The translations under genes and the position numbers were made by a program. From Saccharopolyspora kobensis (GTDB lineage: Bacteria; Actinomycetota; Actinomycetes; Mycobacteriales; Pseudonocardiaceae), in contig NZ_FNVB01000005.1 of NCBI RefSeq assembly GCF_900108315.1, positions 186,001 to 250,000 of the forward strand: a stretch of DNA of 64,000 bases. Reading direction: 5' to 3'. Each line of letters opens with the position of its first letter. Within the stretch, counting starts at the first letter, position 1. Positions 15,020 through 24,869 of the stretch are shown here, one piece after another. A model generated the notes under the pieces. It was not told where the DNA came from. It ran no database searches and saw only the letters and a list, made by a program, of their open reading frames with translations.

Positions 15020-17560
15020 CTAGTTGCTCGGCTCAGCGGTGAGGGAATCCAGCTGGGACAGGATCGACGGGTCGCTGATCTTCTCGTCCTCGGCGAGCAG
15101 GAGCACTTTGCTCAGAACCACGCTCGTCATCCGGTCCTCGTCCGAGAACGGCAGGAACAGGCGCCGGTGCGCCGTGGCGCCGAACGAAGCGGGCACCACG
15201 CAGAGGTGTCCGCCCGGTTGGACGTGGATGCTGCCGCTGGTCAGGTGCACCCGGTACGTCGCACGGGTGCCGCGCACCACTGCCACGCGCCCCTCGACGG
15301 TGACTCGGTCCAGCCCCAGGTCCGCGATGAGCGCGGCGAGCAGCTGCGCCCGACTCGCCGCTCGCGCCTCGGACAGCTCCGCTTCCGGCTCCATTCCAGC
15401 GACCGACACCACCAGGTCCAGATCTCGCATGACCTCGGAGAACACCACCCGCGGTACGTCACCCAGCGGAACGGGTGTGCCGCCGACGCGGCGGTGCGCG
15501 CCGGTCAGGAAGCGGAGTTCGCCGACGAGGACGGGCCCCATCCCGAAGTAGCCGTCGAACTCGCAGCGCAACGCGGCGGTGAGGCCGTCGCCGAGGTCGC
15601 GGGTCGCCTGGTGGTCAGCGTGCTCGCCGTGGGTCGACCAGCCCCTGCCGGACAGCAGCTGGACCGCCACCTTGCCGTTGACCTTCTGACCGGCGAACCT
15701 CCGCGACACCTCGCCCGCCGCCAGTTCCGCCGGAGTCAGCACGTACAGCTCCCGGAACACCTGCTTGACGGGCTGCCGGAGGCGACTCCGCACGATCCGC
15801 TCCTGCCAGTCGGCGAGCACCTGCCGCTCGTGCAGTTCGAGCGGGTGGACCGCTGTGACCGGGCCGGTGGTGTCGACTTGGTCGAGCAGGCCGATCACGT
15901 CGTTGCGGTCCCTCCAGAGCAGCGCGGGCAGCATCGCCGCACCGGCGGGCAGGGACAGCAGCCGAGCCAGCTCATCGGGCGCCAGCGCGCCTGCGGTGGC
16001 GACCAGCCGCTCCACCAGCCCGGTCCGCATCCGGCGAGCCTGCTCCTGCAGTCGCTTCTGGTTCTCGCGCAGCTCTCGGTAGCCGGGGTCGGCGCGGACG
16101 GCAGCGGGCACCGACTTCAGCACCTTGCTCCCCCGGTTCACCGTCAGCGCCGGGTCGGCTCCGTCGAACCGCAGCGCGATCCGGTAGTCCCCGACCTCCG
16201 CTTCCATCGGGGTCTCGGTGGCGATTCGCGCCTCGCAGTCCCATTCGAGGCGACTCGCGTCCTCGAAACCCCCGACCTGCGCCAAGTGATCGAGGGCGAC
16301 CTCGATCGCGGCGGCGTGGCTGTGCCTGCGGTTGGGGCCGAGCTTGGCGCCTTTCTTAGCGGACTCCCGCAAGACCAGGTATCGGTCGAGGACCGTCTCG
16401 CCCGGGACGAGGGGCAGCAGCCCGAACGCGGCGATGCCCTGCAGCGCGTTGCGCTTGAACCGCGTCAGCACCTCGGCGCGGTTCCAACCCATGACCGCGG
16501 CGACCAGCTCGTTCGGTACGAGCACCAGCAGCTGCTGGGCGACGTCCGCGCCGGCTTCCTCGATCGCGCCGATGAAGCCGGCCCGGTCCTGACGAGTGAC
16601 CGCGCCGGCGGGCATCGCACAGATCAGGCGCAGCAACCGCGCGGCGCTTTCCAGACCGAACAGCGGCAACAACGAGTCGGCGTCACCAGCGCCCAGTCGC
16701 CAGCCGAATACCCGGCGCTGCTCCTCCACCGGGCGATCCCGCAGCAGGTCGAGCAGATCGGCGCGTTCCTCGTCGGTCAGTTCGGCTGCCCCGAGGTGGC
16801 CGGTCACCCGCGCGTCGCCGCGCCAGGCCAGCGCGGCCTGCACGAACCGCAAGCCGCGCGGTGCCAGCCCGTCGGGGAATTCGCGCCAGGCAGCGGGCGT
16901 CGGCGCGGAGACGAGCCGCCAGGTCAGCGCATCCACGTGGTCCCGCACTGCATCCACGCAGGCGAGCGGCGAGCCGGTCGCGTCCTCGTCCAAGGGCGAT
17001 CGGCCGCTGATGGCGTAGCCGAGGCGGCGGTCGTCGGCGAAGGCCCGTTCGACCACGGCGGCGTCCAGAGCGCCCGACCGGTGCAGCGCGTCGAGGATCC
17101 GCGCCACGGTCTTCCGACGCAGGGTGCCGAGCGGCGTGAAGACGAGCACCCTCAGCAGGTGCACGTCGGCAGCGGCGATGGCCTTCTCCGCCACCTCGTC
17201 CAAGAACAGGTGCTTCCAGACGTCGCGCCCGAGGAACTCGGCCAGCAGGGCTTTCCGGCGAGCGGACGGCCACGGCGCGGCGAGCAGATCGGCGACGTCG
17301 TCCGGTCGCCCAACCGGGAAGCTCGCGTCGTAGAGCTCGTCGAGTTCCGCGACGATGTCGCCCACGTGCGGCTTGAGGTTGCCCAGCAGCTCGTAATCGC
17401 CTCGCTCGATCCGAAGCAGGATCTCCGCCGCGGTCGCCCGCAGACCCGTCCGGTCATGGGCCTTCGCCAGCATCCGAACCTGGTCCACCAGCGGCCTCAA
17501 GAGCTCGTGCTGTTCGCGAACGAGGTCGACGTAGCTCTCGGGGATGTCTCGCGCCACCAC
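15020..17560 (-). CDS. large DUF5724/DUF4132-type protein
   Basis: An 846-residue protein without membrane segments. The N-terminal two thirds are helical, HEAT-like repeats (for example LRRKTVARILDALHRSGALD, and DRAGFIGAIEEAGADVAQQL). The last third resembles DUF4132, with WDCEARIATETPMEAEVGDY, PAELAAGEVSRRFAGQKV and SGSIHVQPGGHLCVVP. Related proteins in actinomycetes and bacilli are large, cytoplasmic and uncharacterised. GTG at 17560 lies 6 bases after GGGAGG and just after the upstream gene's TGA (17563-17565), so the two are almost surely coupled. It may act as a scaffold; this is inference. Confidence 0.75.
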   Translation of the reverse strand: MVARDIPESYVDLVREQHELLRPLVDQVRMLAKAHDRTGLRATAAEILLRIERGDYELLGNLKPHVGDIVAELDELYDASFPVGRPDDVADLLAAPWPSARRKALLAEFLGRDVWKHLFLDEVAEKAIAAADVHLLRVLVFTPLGTLRRKTVARILDALHRSGALDAAVVERAFADDRRLGYAISGRSPLDEDATGSPLACVDAVRDHVDALTWRLVSAPTPAAWREFPDGLAPRGLRFVQAALAWRGDARVTGHLGAAELTDEERADLLDLLRDRPVEEQRRVFGWRLGAGDADSLLPLFGLESAARLLRLICAMPAGAVTRQDRAGFIGAIEEAGADVAQQLLVLVPNELVAAVMGWNRAEVLTRFKRNALQGIAAFGLLPLVPGETVLDRYLVLRESAKKGAKLGPNRRHSHAAAIEVALDHLAQVGGFEDASRLEWDCEARIATETPMEAEVGDYRIALRFDGADPALTVNRGSKVLKSVPAAVRADPGYRELRENQKRLQEQARRMRTGLVERLVATAGALAPDELARLLSLPAGAAMLPALLWRDRNDVIGLLDQVDTTGPVTAVHPLELHERQVLADWQERIVRSRLRQPVKQVFRELYVLTPAELAAGEVSRRFAGQKVNGKVAVQLLSGRGWSTHGEHADHQATRDLGDGLTAALRCEFDGYFGMGPVLVGELRFLTGAHRRVGGTPVPLGDVPRVVFSEVMRDLDLVVSVAGMEPEAELSEARAASRAQLLAALIADLGLDRVTVEGRVAVVRGTRATYRVHLTSGSIHVQPGGHLCVVPASFGATAHRRLFLPFSDEDRMTSVVLSKVLLLAEDEKISDPSILSQLDSLTAEPSN

Positions 17561-17562
17561 GT

Positions 17563-17985
17563 TCAGCCTCCCGTCAGCGCGACCAGCCGGAGGAACACGA
17601 CCGGTTCGCCGATCCGGAGCGTGATCTCCTCGTCCAGGCCGACGACCTGCCGCCCGCCGACGAAAAGCGCGAACGTGCCACGCGCGAAAGCCCGTTGCGC
17701 CCTGGCGACCTCCTCGTCCGGGTCCGCCATCTGCCGGGGCGGCCTGATCGCACCGGTGGCGGCCTGCGCCCGGATCTCGTCGTCGGAGAGGTACTGGCGA
17801 TCGAGGATTCGCCGACAACGCGCGGCGTCGGTGCGCAGCTCCCGGACCTGCTCCTCGACGGCGTGCCGGATCAACTCCCGTGCTGTGGTGCGCTCTTCGG
17901 AGAGCCGGACCAGCACGGTCGGCAGACCATCGTCGAGCGTGCCGTTCCTTCGGCAGCGCACCTCGATTTCGATCACGGCAGTCAC
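17563..17985 (-). CDS. hypothetical protein, probable partner of the DUF4132-type protein
   Basis: A 140-residue protein that I do not recognise as a known family. The first 50 residues alternate strands and one helix (VIEIEVRCRR, TVLVRLSEERTTARELIRHAVEEQVREL), the layout of a small beta-grasp-like domain. The C-terminus has AFARGTFALFVGGRQVVGLDEEITLRIGEPVVFLRL, which reads like the last strands of the same sheet. GTG at 17985 begins the protein. It is separated by 2 bp from the giant gene downstream, which strongly suggests that the two products work together. Confidence 0.65.
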   Translation of the reverse strand: MTAVIEIEVRCRRNGTLDDGLPTVLVRLSEERTTARELIRHAVEEQVRELRTDAARCRRILDRQYLSDDEIRAQAATGAIRPPRQMADPDEEVARAQRAFARGTFALFVGGRQVVGLDEEITLRIGEPVVFLRLVALTGG

Positions 17986-18138
17986 TCTATAGTTCGACGT
18001 CCTGGCGATCGGCCGGATCGGCGATGCGACCGGCGAGAGGGTGGTCGGCGCCGCTGCCGGACGCCGTCGTGGTCGTCGACGTGCGGAACCACCCCGGGCA
18101 CCACGCTGAGCTCCGTCGGACCAGCCGTCCCAGGACCC

Positions 18139-18180
18139 GGTCTCGAAAACCCTTGCAAAGCCTGGTGGGTTTCCGAGACC
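18139..18180 (-). terminator. hairpin downstream of the DUF305 gene
   Basis: Arms GGTCTCGAAAACCC (18139-18152) and GGGTTTCCGAGACC (18167-18180) match at 13 of 14 positions with a 14-nt loop, 16 bp after the DUF305 stop. It is a likely factor-independent terminator for the LVIVD/DUF305 operon. The 200-bp spacer to the next gene holds nothing else. Confidence 0.6.
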
Positions 18181-18196
18181 GAGGTGCCTGGTGCGC

Positions 18197-18760
18197 TCAC
18201 GCGGACTGCATCTCCCGCATGATCGCGAGCTGGGCCTTCTGGCCGGACATCATGTCCTGGGCCATCTGGTTCAGGTCCTGGTCGCTGCCGTGCAGGATCA
18301 CGTGCTGCAGCATCCCGACCGCGCCCTCGTGGTGCGGGATCATCAGGTCCAGGAACATCCGGTCGAAATCGGGCCCGGACAGCGTCGCGAGCTGCTCCAT
18401 CTCCTCCCGCGTCGCCATGCCCATGTGCTCGATCATCTCCGGCATGCCGAGCATTTCCTCGTACGCCGTCGGGGCATCGGTGACCGGCAGGGCGTTGCGC
18501 CCCTGCCAGCCCTGCAGCATCTTGATCTCCAGGCCCTGCTCGGTGCGGATGCGGTCCGCCAGCGACTTCAGCGCGGGATCCGACGCGCGTTCCGGGGCCA
18601 GCTGAGACATCAGGATCGCCTGGTAGTGGTGCGGGATCATCATGGCGGCGAACTCGGCGTCGACGTCGTTGTGCGCCGGAGCGGCCGCGTTCGCCGTTCC
18701 CGCGCCGAGCAGACCGGCCAGCAGCACCACCAGCAGTGCGAGTCTCCGTGGGAACATCAT
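18197..18760 (-). CDS. exported DUF305 protein
   Basis: A 187-residue protein with a Sec signal peptide (LALLVVLLAGLLGAGTANA) and two repeats of the DUF305 ferritin-like metal motif, MMIPHHYQAILMS and LMIPHHEGAVGML, each with the Met-rich PHH core. Many additional methionines (MLGMPEMIEHMGMA) could bind copper or silver. DUF305 proteins are exported and often linked to copper handling. ATG at 18760 follows GAAGGGA. It lies 59 bp downstream of the LVIVD-repeat gene on the same strand and probably shares its transcript. Confidence 0.88.
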   Translation of the reverse strand: MMFPRRLALLVVLLAGLLGAGTANAAAPAHNDVDAEFAAMMIPHHYQAILMSQLAPERASDPALKSLADRIRTEQGLEIKMLQGWQGRNALPVTDAPTAYEEMLGMPEMIEHMGMATREEMEQLATLSGPDFDRMFLDLMIPHHEGAVGMLQHVILHGSDQDLNQMAQDMMSGQKAQLAIMREMQSA

Positions 18761-18819
18761 CTGCCGTCCCTTCCGAACGGCCGGCCGCCGGGCCGGAACC
18801 CGGCCCGGCGGCAGACGGA

Positions 18820-20202
<1,383 letters not shown>

Positions 20203-20481
20203 CCGGTAAACCTCCCTGAACTCCCCGATTGAGGACTCGCCTGGGATTTCCCGGCGGAGATCGTGACACGTGCGAACGAAATCCAACAGGGAGCAGCGAC
20301 CCGGTTACGCAGGACGACCACCCACGACGAACAACCGCCGTAGCGCGGATTGCCCCGCATGGGCCAGCAGTGGGCTCGACGCAGCCTTCCCTGCGCTGCG
20401 ATGATCCGGCCGGGGCGCCGAATGCCTCCGCGTAGCTGGCGGCCGGGCGCTGTTCGCCCCGGCCGACGTCACCGTCGATGA

Positions 20482-20646
20482 CGCCGTGACCCGATCGTCG
20501 CGGTCGGCGGCGGCACGATCAGCAACGCATCCGACCTCGGCGTGACCGGCTTCCCCACGGTCGCCCCGTACGTGGCGGCCAAGCACGGCGTCGTGGGACT
20601 CACCCGCGCCGCCGCCCTCAGCACTACTGCCCTGGAGCATGGCTGA
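20482..20646 (+). pseudogene. SDR gene fragment (catalytic segment only)
   Basis: An open stretch translates to GGGTISNASDLGVTGF, then YVAAKHGVVGLTRAAAL, which is the SDR catalytic strand, the Tyr-x-x-x-Lys active site and its following helix, and then stops at TGA 20644. No Rossmann motif or C-terminus accompanies it and there is an in-frame stop just upstream. It is a relic of about 45 codons. The rest of the 495-bp gap (20203-20697) holds no gene. Confidence 0.7.
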
Positions 20647-20697
20647 CCCGCCTCCAGGTGCACAGCCACACATCGATTCGGACATAGAGATGGAAAG

Positions 20698-21387
20698 GTG
20701 ATCTTCCGGCGCGAACTCCCGCAATACGATCCTAATGCGAGAGACGCAGAGCGATGGGTGAGGAACGTGGCCACGGACCGGTACCTGCGAGAGCGGATGA
20801 TGCTGTACACCCAGAACAACCCCAAGCGCTATGCGGGTTGGGCGGCGCTGATCGGCACGATCTTCGGCCTGCCGCTGGGAACGCTCCTCGCCGTGGTGCT
20901 CGAAGGGTGGCCGCTGCCCTGGCCTACTGCTCTTCTCCCGATCATCGGGATGGGAATCGCATGCGGCGCCTTTCCGGCAACGGTCGTGCTCTACTCCCTC
21001 CGACGCATCAAACCGCTGCCCCCGGACACCGACCCAGCACAGCTGCGCACCGCGTTGAAGCTGGTGGGCGCAGGTGTTCCGGGCGCCGACCCGGCGACGA
21101 ACGCTCTCGCCGCACGAGTCGCCGAGCAAACCCTGTCGTACCCCCAGTGGACGAAGACGATCACCGTCGGCTTCCTGGGCCTCACCGGCCTGGGCATCTT
21201 CGTCACGGTGCAGAGGATCCAAGACGACAACGGCGAGGCCCTGCAATCCATCGCCTTCACGCTCTATGCCGTGGTGGGCTTGATCCTGACCCAGGTCATG
21301 GCCGCTCGCCGAAACCGCAACGCCACCAAACTCCGCGAGGCCGTCCTGCACGACACCCCAAGGCCCAACGAAGCGCCGGAACGGTGA
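20698..21387 (+). CDS. hypothetical membrane protein
   Basis: A 229-residue protein with four predicted transmembrane segments in two hairpins: residues 47-68 (WAALIGTIFGLPLGTLLAVV) and 77-98, then 155-170 and 186-205. A cytoplasmic N-terminus of 40 residues is rich in Arg and Asp (RDAERWVRNVATDRYLRERM), and a soluble loop of about 50 residues links the two hairpins. I do not recognise the family. GTG at 20698 has GGAAAG directly beside it, an awkwardly close Shine-Dalgarno, so the true start could be further inside. No operon partner exists. Confidence 0.6.
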   Translation: MIFRRELPQYDPNARDAERWVRNVATDRYLRERMMLYTQNNPKRYAGWAALIGTIFGLPLGTLLAVVLEGWPLPWPTALLPIIGMGIACGAFPATVVLYSLRRIKPLPPDTDPAQLRTALKLVGAGVPGADPATNALAARVAEQTLSYPQWTKTITVGFLGLTGLGIFVTVQRIQDDNGEALQSIAFTLYAVVGLILTQVMAARRNRNATKLREAVLHDTPRPNEAPER

Positions 21388-21399
21388 CCTGAAGGGCGC

Positions 21400-21440
21400 C
21401 CCCGCACCGTGGGGGCCCGCAGGGGCTCGGCCCCCGCGAC
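21400..21440 (-). repeat. post-terminator G/C hairpin element, copy 1
   Basis: Top strand reads CCGCACCGTGGGGGCC, then CGC, AGGGGCTCGGCCCCCGC. On the minus strand it forms two back-to-back hairpins of runs of G and C. It lies about 20 nt beyond the tRNA-Ala terminator in the direction of transcription. Closely similar copies follow the tmRNA (52788-52823) and one tRNA-fMet (59604-59636). Confidence 0.7.
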
Positions 21441-21459
21441 AAGCACTCGGAACGTAAGA

Positions 21460-21488
21460 ATGGCGAGCGCTCCGCGAGCACTCGCCAT
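21460..21488 (-). terminator. tRNA-Ala terminator
   Basis: Arms ATGGCGAG (21460-21467) and CTCGCCAT (21481-21488) with an inner 4-bp extension and a 3-nt loop. On the minus strand the hairpin is followed by TTCTTACG, 9 bp after the tRNA gene. Confidence 0.75.
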
Positions 21489-21496
21489 CCCTTGCG

Positions 21497-21569
21497 TGGA
21501 GCTGACGGGATTCGAACCCGTGACCCCTTGACTGCCAGTCAAGTGCGCTACCAGCTGCGCCACAGCCCC
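21497..21569 (-). tRNA. tRNA-Ala(GGC)
   Basis: A 73-nt cloverleaf read on the minus strand. The acceptor stem GGGGCTG pairs with CAGCTCC (one G-U). The D arm is GCGCAGCTGGTAGCGC, the anticodon stem-loop is CTTGA-CTGGCAG-TCAAG with anticodon GGC, and the T arm contains GGTTCGAATCC. Discriminator base A; CCA is not encoded. It reads GCC alanine codons, the commonest Ala codon in this genome. Confidence 0.95.
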
Positions 21570-21718
21570 TTGTCCTGTTGTTCGAGGTGTTCGGTCCGGG
21601 TTTCCGTCCCGCTCATCTCGTGTGCCAATACAGTACAACAGGCCTCCGGAGGCCTTTTCAGGGGGGTACCCCTAGTTGGATCTACCCCCGCTGACCTGCA
21701 GCTGGTACACCGAGGGTC

Positions 21719-23059
21719 GTGGCAACAGCACAGGGGGTTCGCCCTCCGCTGGTGGCGCCCGAGATCGAGGGGGCTGCACCGGAGCGGCGTCGCGAGATGC
21801 AGGAGCAGCGGCTGCGCCGGTTGGTCGATCGGCTGCTGGCCGCGGGTGGGGTGCAGGGCGGCCGGTTGCGGGACTGCGGGGTCGAACGGGGGGACGACGT
21901 CTCGCTCGACCAGTTGCACCGGTTGCCGCTCCTCGCGAAGGAGGACTTCTGGGATTCCTACCCGTTCGGGTTGCGCTCGGCTCCCGCCGAGGACGTCGTC
22001 TGCGTGCACGCGTCGTCGGGCACGGCCGGGCGGCAGACGCTGGTCGCCTACACCGCTCACGACGTGGACGTCTGGGCGCACGTGATGGCTCGTGCGCTGG
22101 GTGGGGCCGGTGTGACGCGGCGCAGCTTCGTGCACTGCTCGTACGGGTACGGGATGTTCACCGGCGGGCTCGGCGTGCACCACGGCGCGACGCGGCTCGG
22201 GGCCACCGTGCTGCCCGCCTCCAGCGGCGCCACCGACCGGCAGCTCCGGTTGCTGCTGGACCTGCGGCCGGACGTGCTGTGCTGCACACCGTCCTACGCC
22301 ATCTACCTCGGCGAGGCGTTCGCCGCGACCGGGATCACCGCCGAGCAGCTGTCGCTGCGGGTCGGGGTGTTCGGGGCGGAGCCGTGGACCGAGGAGATGC
22401 GGCAGGGCGTCGAGCGGCTGCTGGGGCTGCGGGCGATGAACATCTACGGGCTCACCGAGGTCATCGGGCCCGGGGTGGCCTGCGAGTCGCTGGATTCGGG
22501 CGGGCTGCTGAACATCGCCGAGGACCACTTCTACCCCGAGGTGGTCGGGCCGGACGGGCAGCCGCTGGCCGACGGGCAGCCCGGTGAGCTGGTGTTCACC
22601 ACGCTGACCAAGACCGGCACGCCGCTGCTGCGCTACCGCACCGGCGACGTCGCCGCGCTGCACGGCCCGGCCGCCGGGTCCGCCCGGACGCTGCGGCGGA
22701 TGAGCCGGGTGCTCGGGCGCACCGACGACATGCTGGTCATCCGCGGCGTCAACGTGTTCCCGTCGGAGGTCGAGGCCGTGCTGCTGGCCGATCCACGGGT
22801 CGCGCCGCACTACCTGATCGTCGAGGACCGCCGCGACCGGTCGCGGCCGGAGCTGCGGATCGGCGTCGAGCCGCGCGACCCGCAGGACGACACCGAGGCC
22901 CTCGAACGCGATCTCACGGCCACGCTGCACGCCCGGCTCGGGCTCGGCTGCATCGTGCGGGTGCTGCCGCGCGACCACATCCCGCGTTCCGAGACCGGCA
23001 AGGCCAGACGGCTGGTGCGCTGGGACTACGGCGTCGTGCCGCTGCCCGGCCTGGAATGA
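21719..23059 (+). CDS. phenylacetate-CoA ligase-like AMP-forming enzyme
   Basis: A 446-residue member of the PaaK branch of adenylate-forming enzymes. The phosphate loop is VHASSGTAGRQT near residue 97, the adenine-binding motif MNIYGLTEVIGPG near 240, and YRTGDVAAL near 300. A C-terminal lid domain contains GRTDDMLVIRGVNVFPSEVE and a terminal ETGKARR with the catalytic-type lysine. It activates a carboxylic acid, perhaps arylacetate, to a CoA thioester via an acyl-adenylate. No other phenylacetate-pathway gene is adjacent, so the physiological acid is unknown. GTG at 21719 is the start. Confidence 0.88.
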   Translation: MATAQGVRPPLVAPEIEGAAPERRREMQEQRLRRLVDRLLAAGGVQGGRLRDCGVERGDDVSLDQLHRLPLLAKEDFWDSYPFGLRSAPAEDVVCVHASSGTAGRQTLVAYTAHDVDVWAHVMARALGGAGVTRRSFVHCSYGYGMFTGGLGVHHGATRLGATVLPASSGATDRQLRLLLDLRPDVLCCTPSYAIYLGEAFAATGITAEQLSLRVGVFGAEPWTEEMRQGVERLLGLRAMNIYGLTEVIGPGVACESLDSGGLLNIAEDHFYPEVVGPDGQPLADGQPGELVFTTLTKTGTPLLRYRTGDVAALHGPAAGSARTLRRMSRVLGRTDDMLVIRGVNVFPSEVEAVLLADPRVAPHYLIVEDRRDRSRPELRIGVEPRDPQDDTEALERDLTATLHARLGLGCIVRVLPRDHIPRSETGKARRLVRWDYGVVPLPGLE

Positions 23060-23063
23060 ACCC

Positions 23064-23141
23064 TTTCCGCTGGTCAGGTGCCGTGAGTGGTTTGGGGCGC
23101 TATAGCACCGCAAAACGCTCACGGGCCGCCACCAGCGGAAA
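23064..23141. terminator. composite bidirectional hairpin with GCTATAGC loop
   Basis: Outer arms TTTCCGCTGGT (23064-23074) and ACCAGCGGAAA (23131-23141) enclose inner arms CCGTGAG (23081-23087) and CTCACGG (23118-23124). These lead through a T/G-rich, A/C-rich stem with two mismatches to the loop CGCTATAGCA. It lies between the convergent PaaK-like and NDH-2 genes. The inner part resembles the hairpin at 26264-26295. Confidence 0.7.
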
Positions 23142-23161
23142 CGGGCGGCTTCACCTTCTTG

Positions 23162-24505
23162 TCAGCCGGCCGCGCGGCCGTTGGGGCCCGGCAGGCCCCT
23201 GGTGTTGGCCGCCTTGACGAACTCCGCGCGGGGGTCGTGCAACTCGCCGAGCGCGACGACCTGGCGGCGGAACGGCAGCTCCAGCAGCCAGTCGCCCAGG
23301 ATCCGCGCCTTGTGCGACGCGGTCGGCATCTTCGCCAGGTGATAGACGCGGTGCAGCAGCCACGCCGGGAAGCCCTTGAGCTTCACGCCGTACACCTCCG
23401 CCGCGCCCTGGAACAGCCCCAGCCCGGCGACCGATCCCGCGTAGCGGTGCTTGTAGTCGGTCAGCGGTTCGCCGCGCAGCAGCGCCACGATGTTGTCCGC
23501 GAGCACCTTGGCCTGCCGCACCGCGTGCTGCGCCGACGGGCTGCACAGGGCGTCCGGGTCGCTGCTGGTCAGGTCCGGGACGGCAGCGCAGTCACCGGCG
23601 GAGAACACGTTGTGGGTGCCGCGGACCTGCAGCTTCGCCGTGCACTCCACGCGGCCCTTGCTGTCGCGCGGCAGATCGCTCTCCTCCAGCATCGGGTGCG
23701 GTTTGACGCCCGCGGTCCACACCACGGTGTCGGTGTCGAACTCGTCGCCGTCGGAGAGCACCGCGTGCCCGTTCTCGAAGGACTTCGCCGTGGTGTTCAG
23801 CTTGACCTCGATGCCGCGCTCCTCCAGCCGCTGCCTGGTGTACTCGCTCATCGGCGGGCTGACCTCGGGCATGATCCGGCCCATCGCCTCGACCAGCACC
23901 CAGCGCATCTCCTGCGGCGACACCGGCGGGTAGCTGCGGATCGCGTAGCGGGCCATGCTCTCCAGCTCGGCCATCGCTTCGATCCCGGCGTAGCCGCCGC
24001 CGACGAACACGAACGTCAGCAGGCGGCGCCGCAGCTGCTCGTCGCGGGTGCTGGCCGCGATGTCCAATCTGGACAGCACGTGGTTGCGCAGGTAGATCGC
24101 CTCGCCGATGGTCTTGAACCCGATGCCCTGCTCGGCCAGCCCGGGAATGGGCAGCGCGCGGGAGATCGAGCCGGGCACCACGGCCAGGACGTCGTAGCTG
24201 ACGTGCTCGACCTTGCCGTCGCCCAGCATCACCGTCAGCTCGCGCTGCGCGTGGTCGATGCTGGTGACCTGCGCGGTCAGCACCTGGCAGCCGCGCAGCG
24301 CCTCGCGCAGCGGGACCACCACGTGGCGCGGTTCCAGCGAACCGGCCGCCGCTTCCGGCAGGAACGGCTGGTAGGTCATGTGCGGCTGGGTGTCGATCAC
24401 GGTGACGGCGGCTTCGCCCGCGCGCAGCTTCCGCCGCAGCCGCAGCGCCGTGGTCAGGCCGGCGTGGCCGCCACCGATGATCACGATGCGTGGCTGTTCA
24501 GGCAT
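23162..24505 (-). CDS. ndh: type II NADH dehydrogenase-like FAD oxidoreductase
   Basis: A 447-residue flavoprotein. The FAD motif IIGGGHAGLTTALRLRRKL is at the N-terminus, a second NADH-binding Rossmann motif FVFVGGGYAGIEAMAELE near residue 170, and VFSAGDCAAVPD near 300. The C-terminus has amphipathic segments (FPAWLLHRVYHLAKMPT) like those that anchor NDH-2 to the membrane face. The family oxidises NADH and reduces menaquinone without pumping protons; sulfide:quinone reductase is a less likely alternative, as no redox Cys pair was seen. Its ATG overlaps the end of the upstream DUF6158 gene, so translation is coupled. Confidence 0.85.
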   Translation of the reverse strand: MPEQPRIVIIGGGHAGLTTALRLRRKLRAGEAAVTVIDTQPHMTYQPFLPEAAAGSLEPRHVVVPLREALRGCQVLTAQVTSIDHAQRELTVMLGDGKVEHVSYDVLAVVPGSISRALPIPGLAEQGIGFKTIGEAIYLRNHVLSRLDIAASTRDEQLRRRLLTFVFVGGGYAGIEAMAELESMARYAIRSYPPVSPQEMRWVLVEAMGRIMPEVSPPMSEYTRQRLEERGIEVKLNTTAKSFENGHAVLSDGDEFDTDTVVWTAGVKPHPMLEESDLPRDSKGRVECTAKLQVRGTHNVFSAGDCAAVPDLTSSDPDALCSPSAQHAVRQAKVLADNIVALLRGEPLTDYKHRYAGSVAGLGLFQGAAEVYGVKLKGFPAWLLHRVYHLAKMPTASHKARILGDWLLELPFRRQVVALGELHDPRAEFVKAANTRGLPGPNGRAAG

Positions 24506-24737
24506 GCTGCGGCTCTCCCCTCGCTCCGGACCGGGTGCGCCGCGGGTCGACCTCGCGCTCGGGGTGGCGCCGCAAGTACTCCTGCTCCAGTTCGAAGGTG
24601 CGCGCCGTGTGCTCCCGGAGCGCGTCGGGCGAGCCGTGCAGGAAGGTCTCGTTGCGGGTCTGGTGCAGGTGGCGCAGTTCCCGCAGCAGCAGGTCCTCGG
24701 TCAGCTCGTAGCCGGGTATTCCGGTCGTCGTGCTCAT
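24498..24737 (-). CDS. DUF6158 family small protein
   Basis: A 79-residue helical protein containing GIPGYELTEDLLLRELRHLHQTR and FELEQEYLRRHPEREVDPRR, the pattern of DUF6158 in actinomycetes. ATG at 24737 follows GGGAGG by six bases. The last 8 bases overlap the NDH-2 start, so the two are one translational unit. A regulatory or assembly role for the dehydrogenase is possible, but this is inference from context only. Confidence 0.75.
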   Translation of the reverse strand: MSTTTGIPGYELTEDLLLRELRHLHQTRNETFLHGSPDALREHTARTFELEQEYLRRHPEREVDPRRTRSGARGEPQHA

Positions 24738-24869
24738 GTCGTCCTCCCGCTTCGGCAGGCAGGCGAACCGGCACGTCGTGGGCGTCACGACGTCCACGCC
24801 GGAGTACCCGGCGATCGGCGCCGGGACACCTGCGCGTCCAGATTGCGGCCGGTCCTGCCGGGCGGCGAC

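Noticed and set aside
13457..17992. A 1511-codon open frame on the plus strand
   Set aside because: It is the antisense shadow of the MOSC, DUF4037 and DUF4132-type genes; its translation is Arg/Gln/Pro-rich with no domain, as expected in GC-rich DNA.
21497..21569. tRNA-Ala as an integration site with an att repeat
   Set aside because: No duplicated tRNA 3' end, integrase or mobile genes lie nearby.
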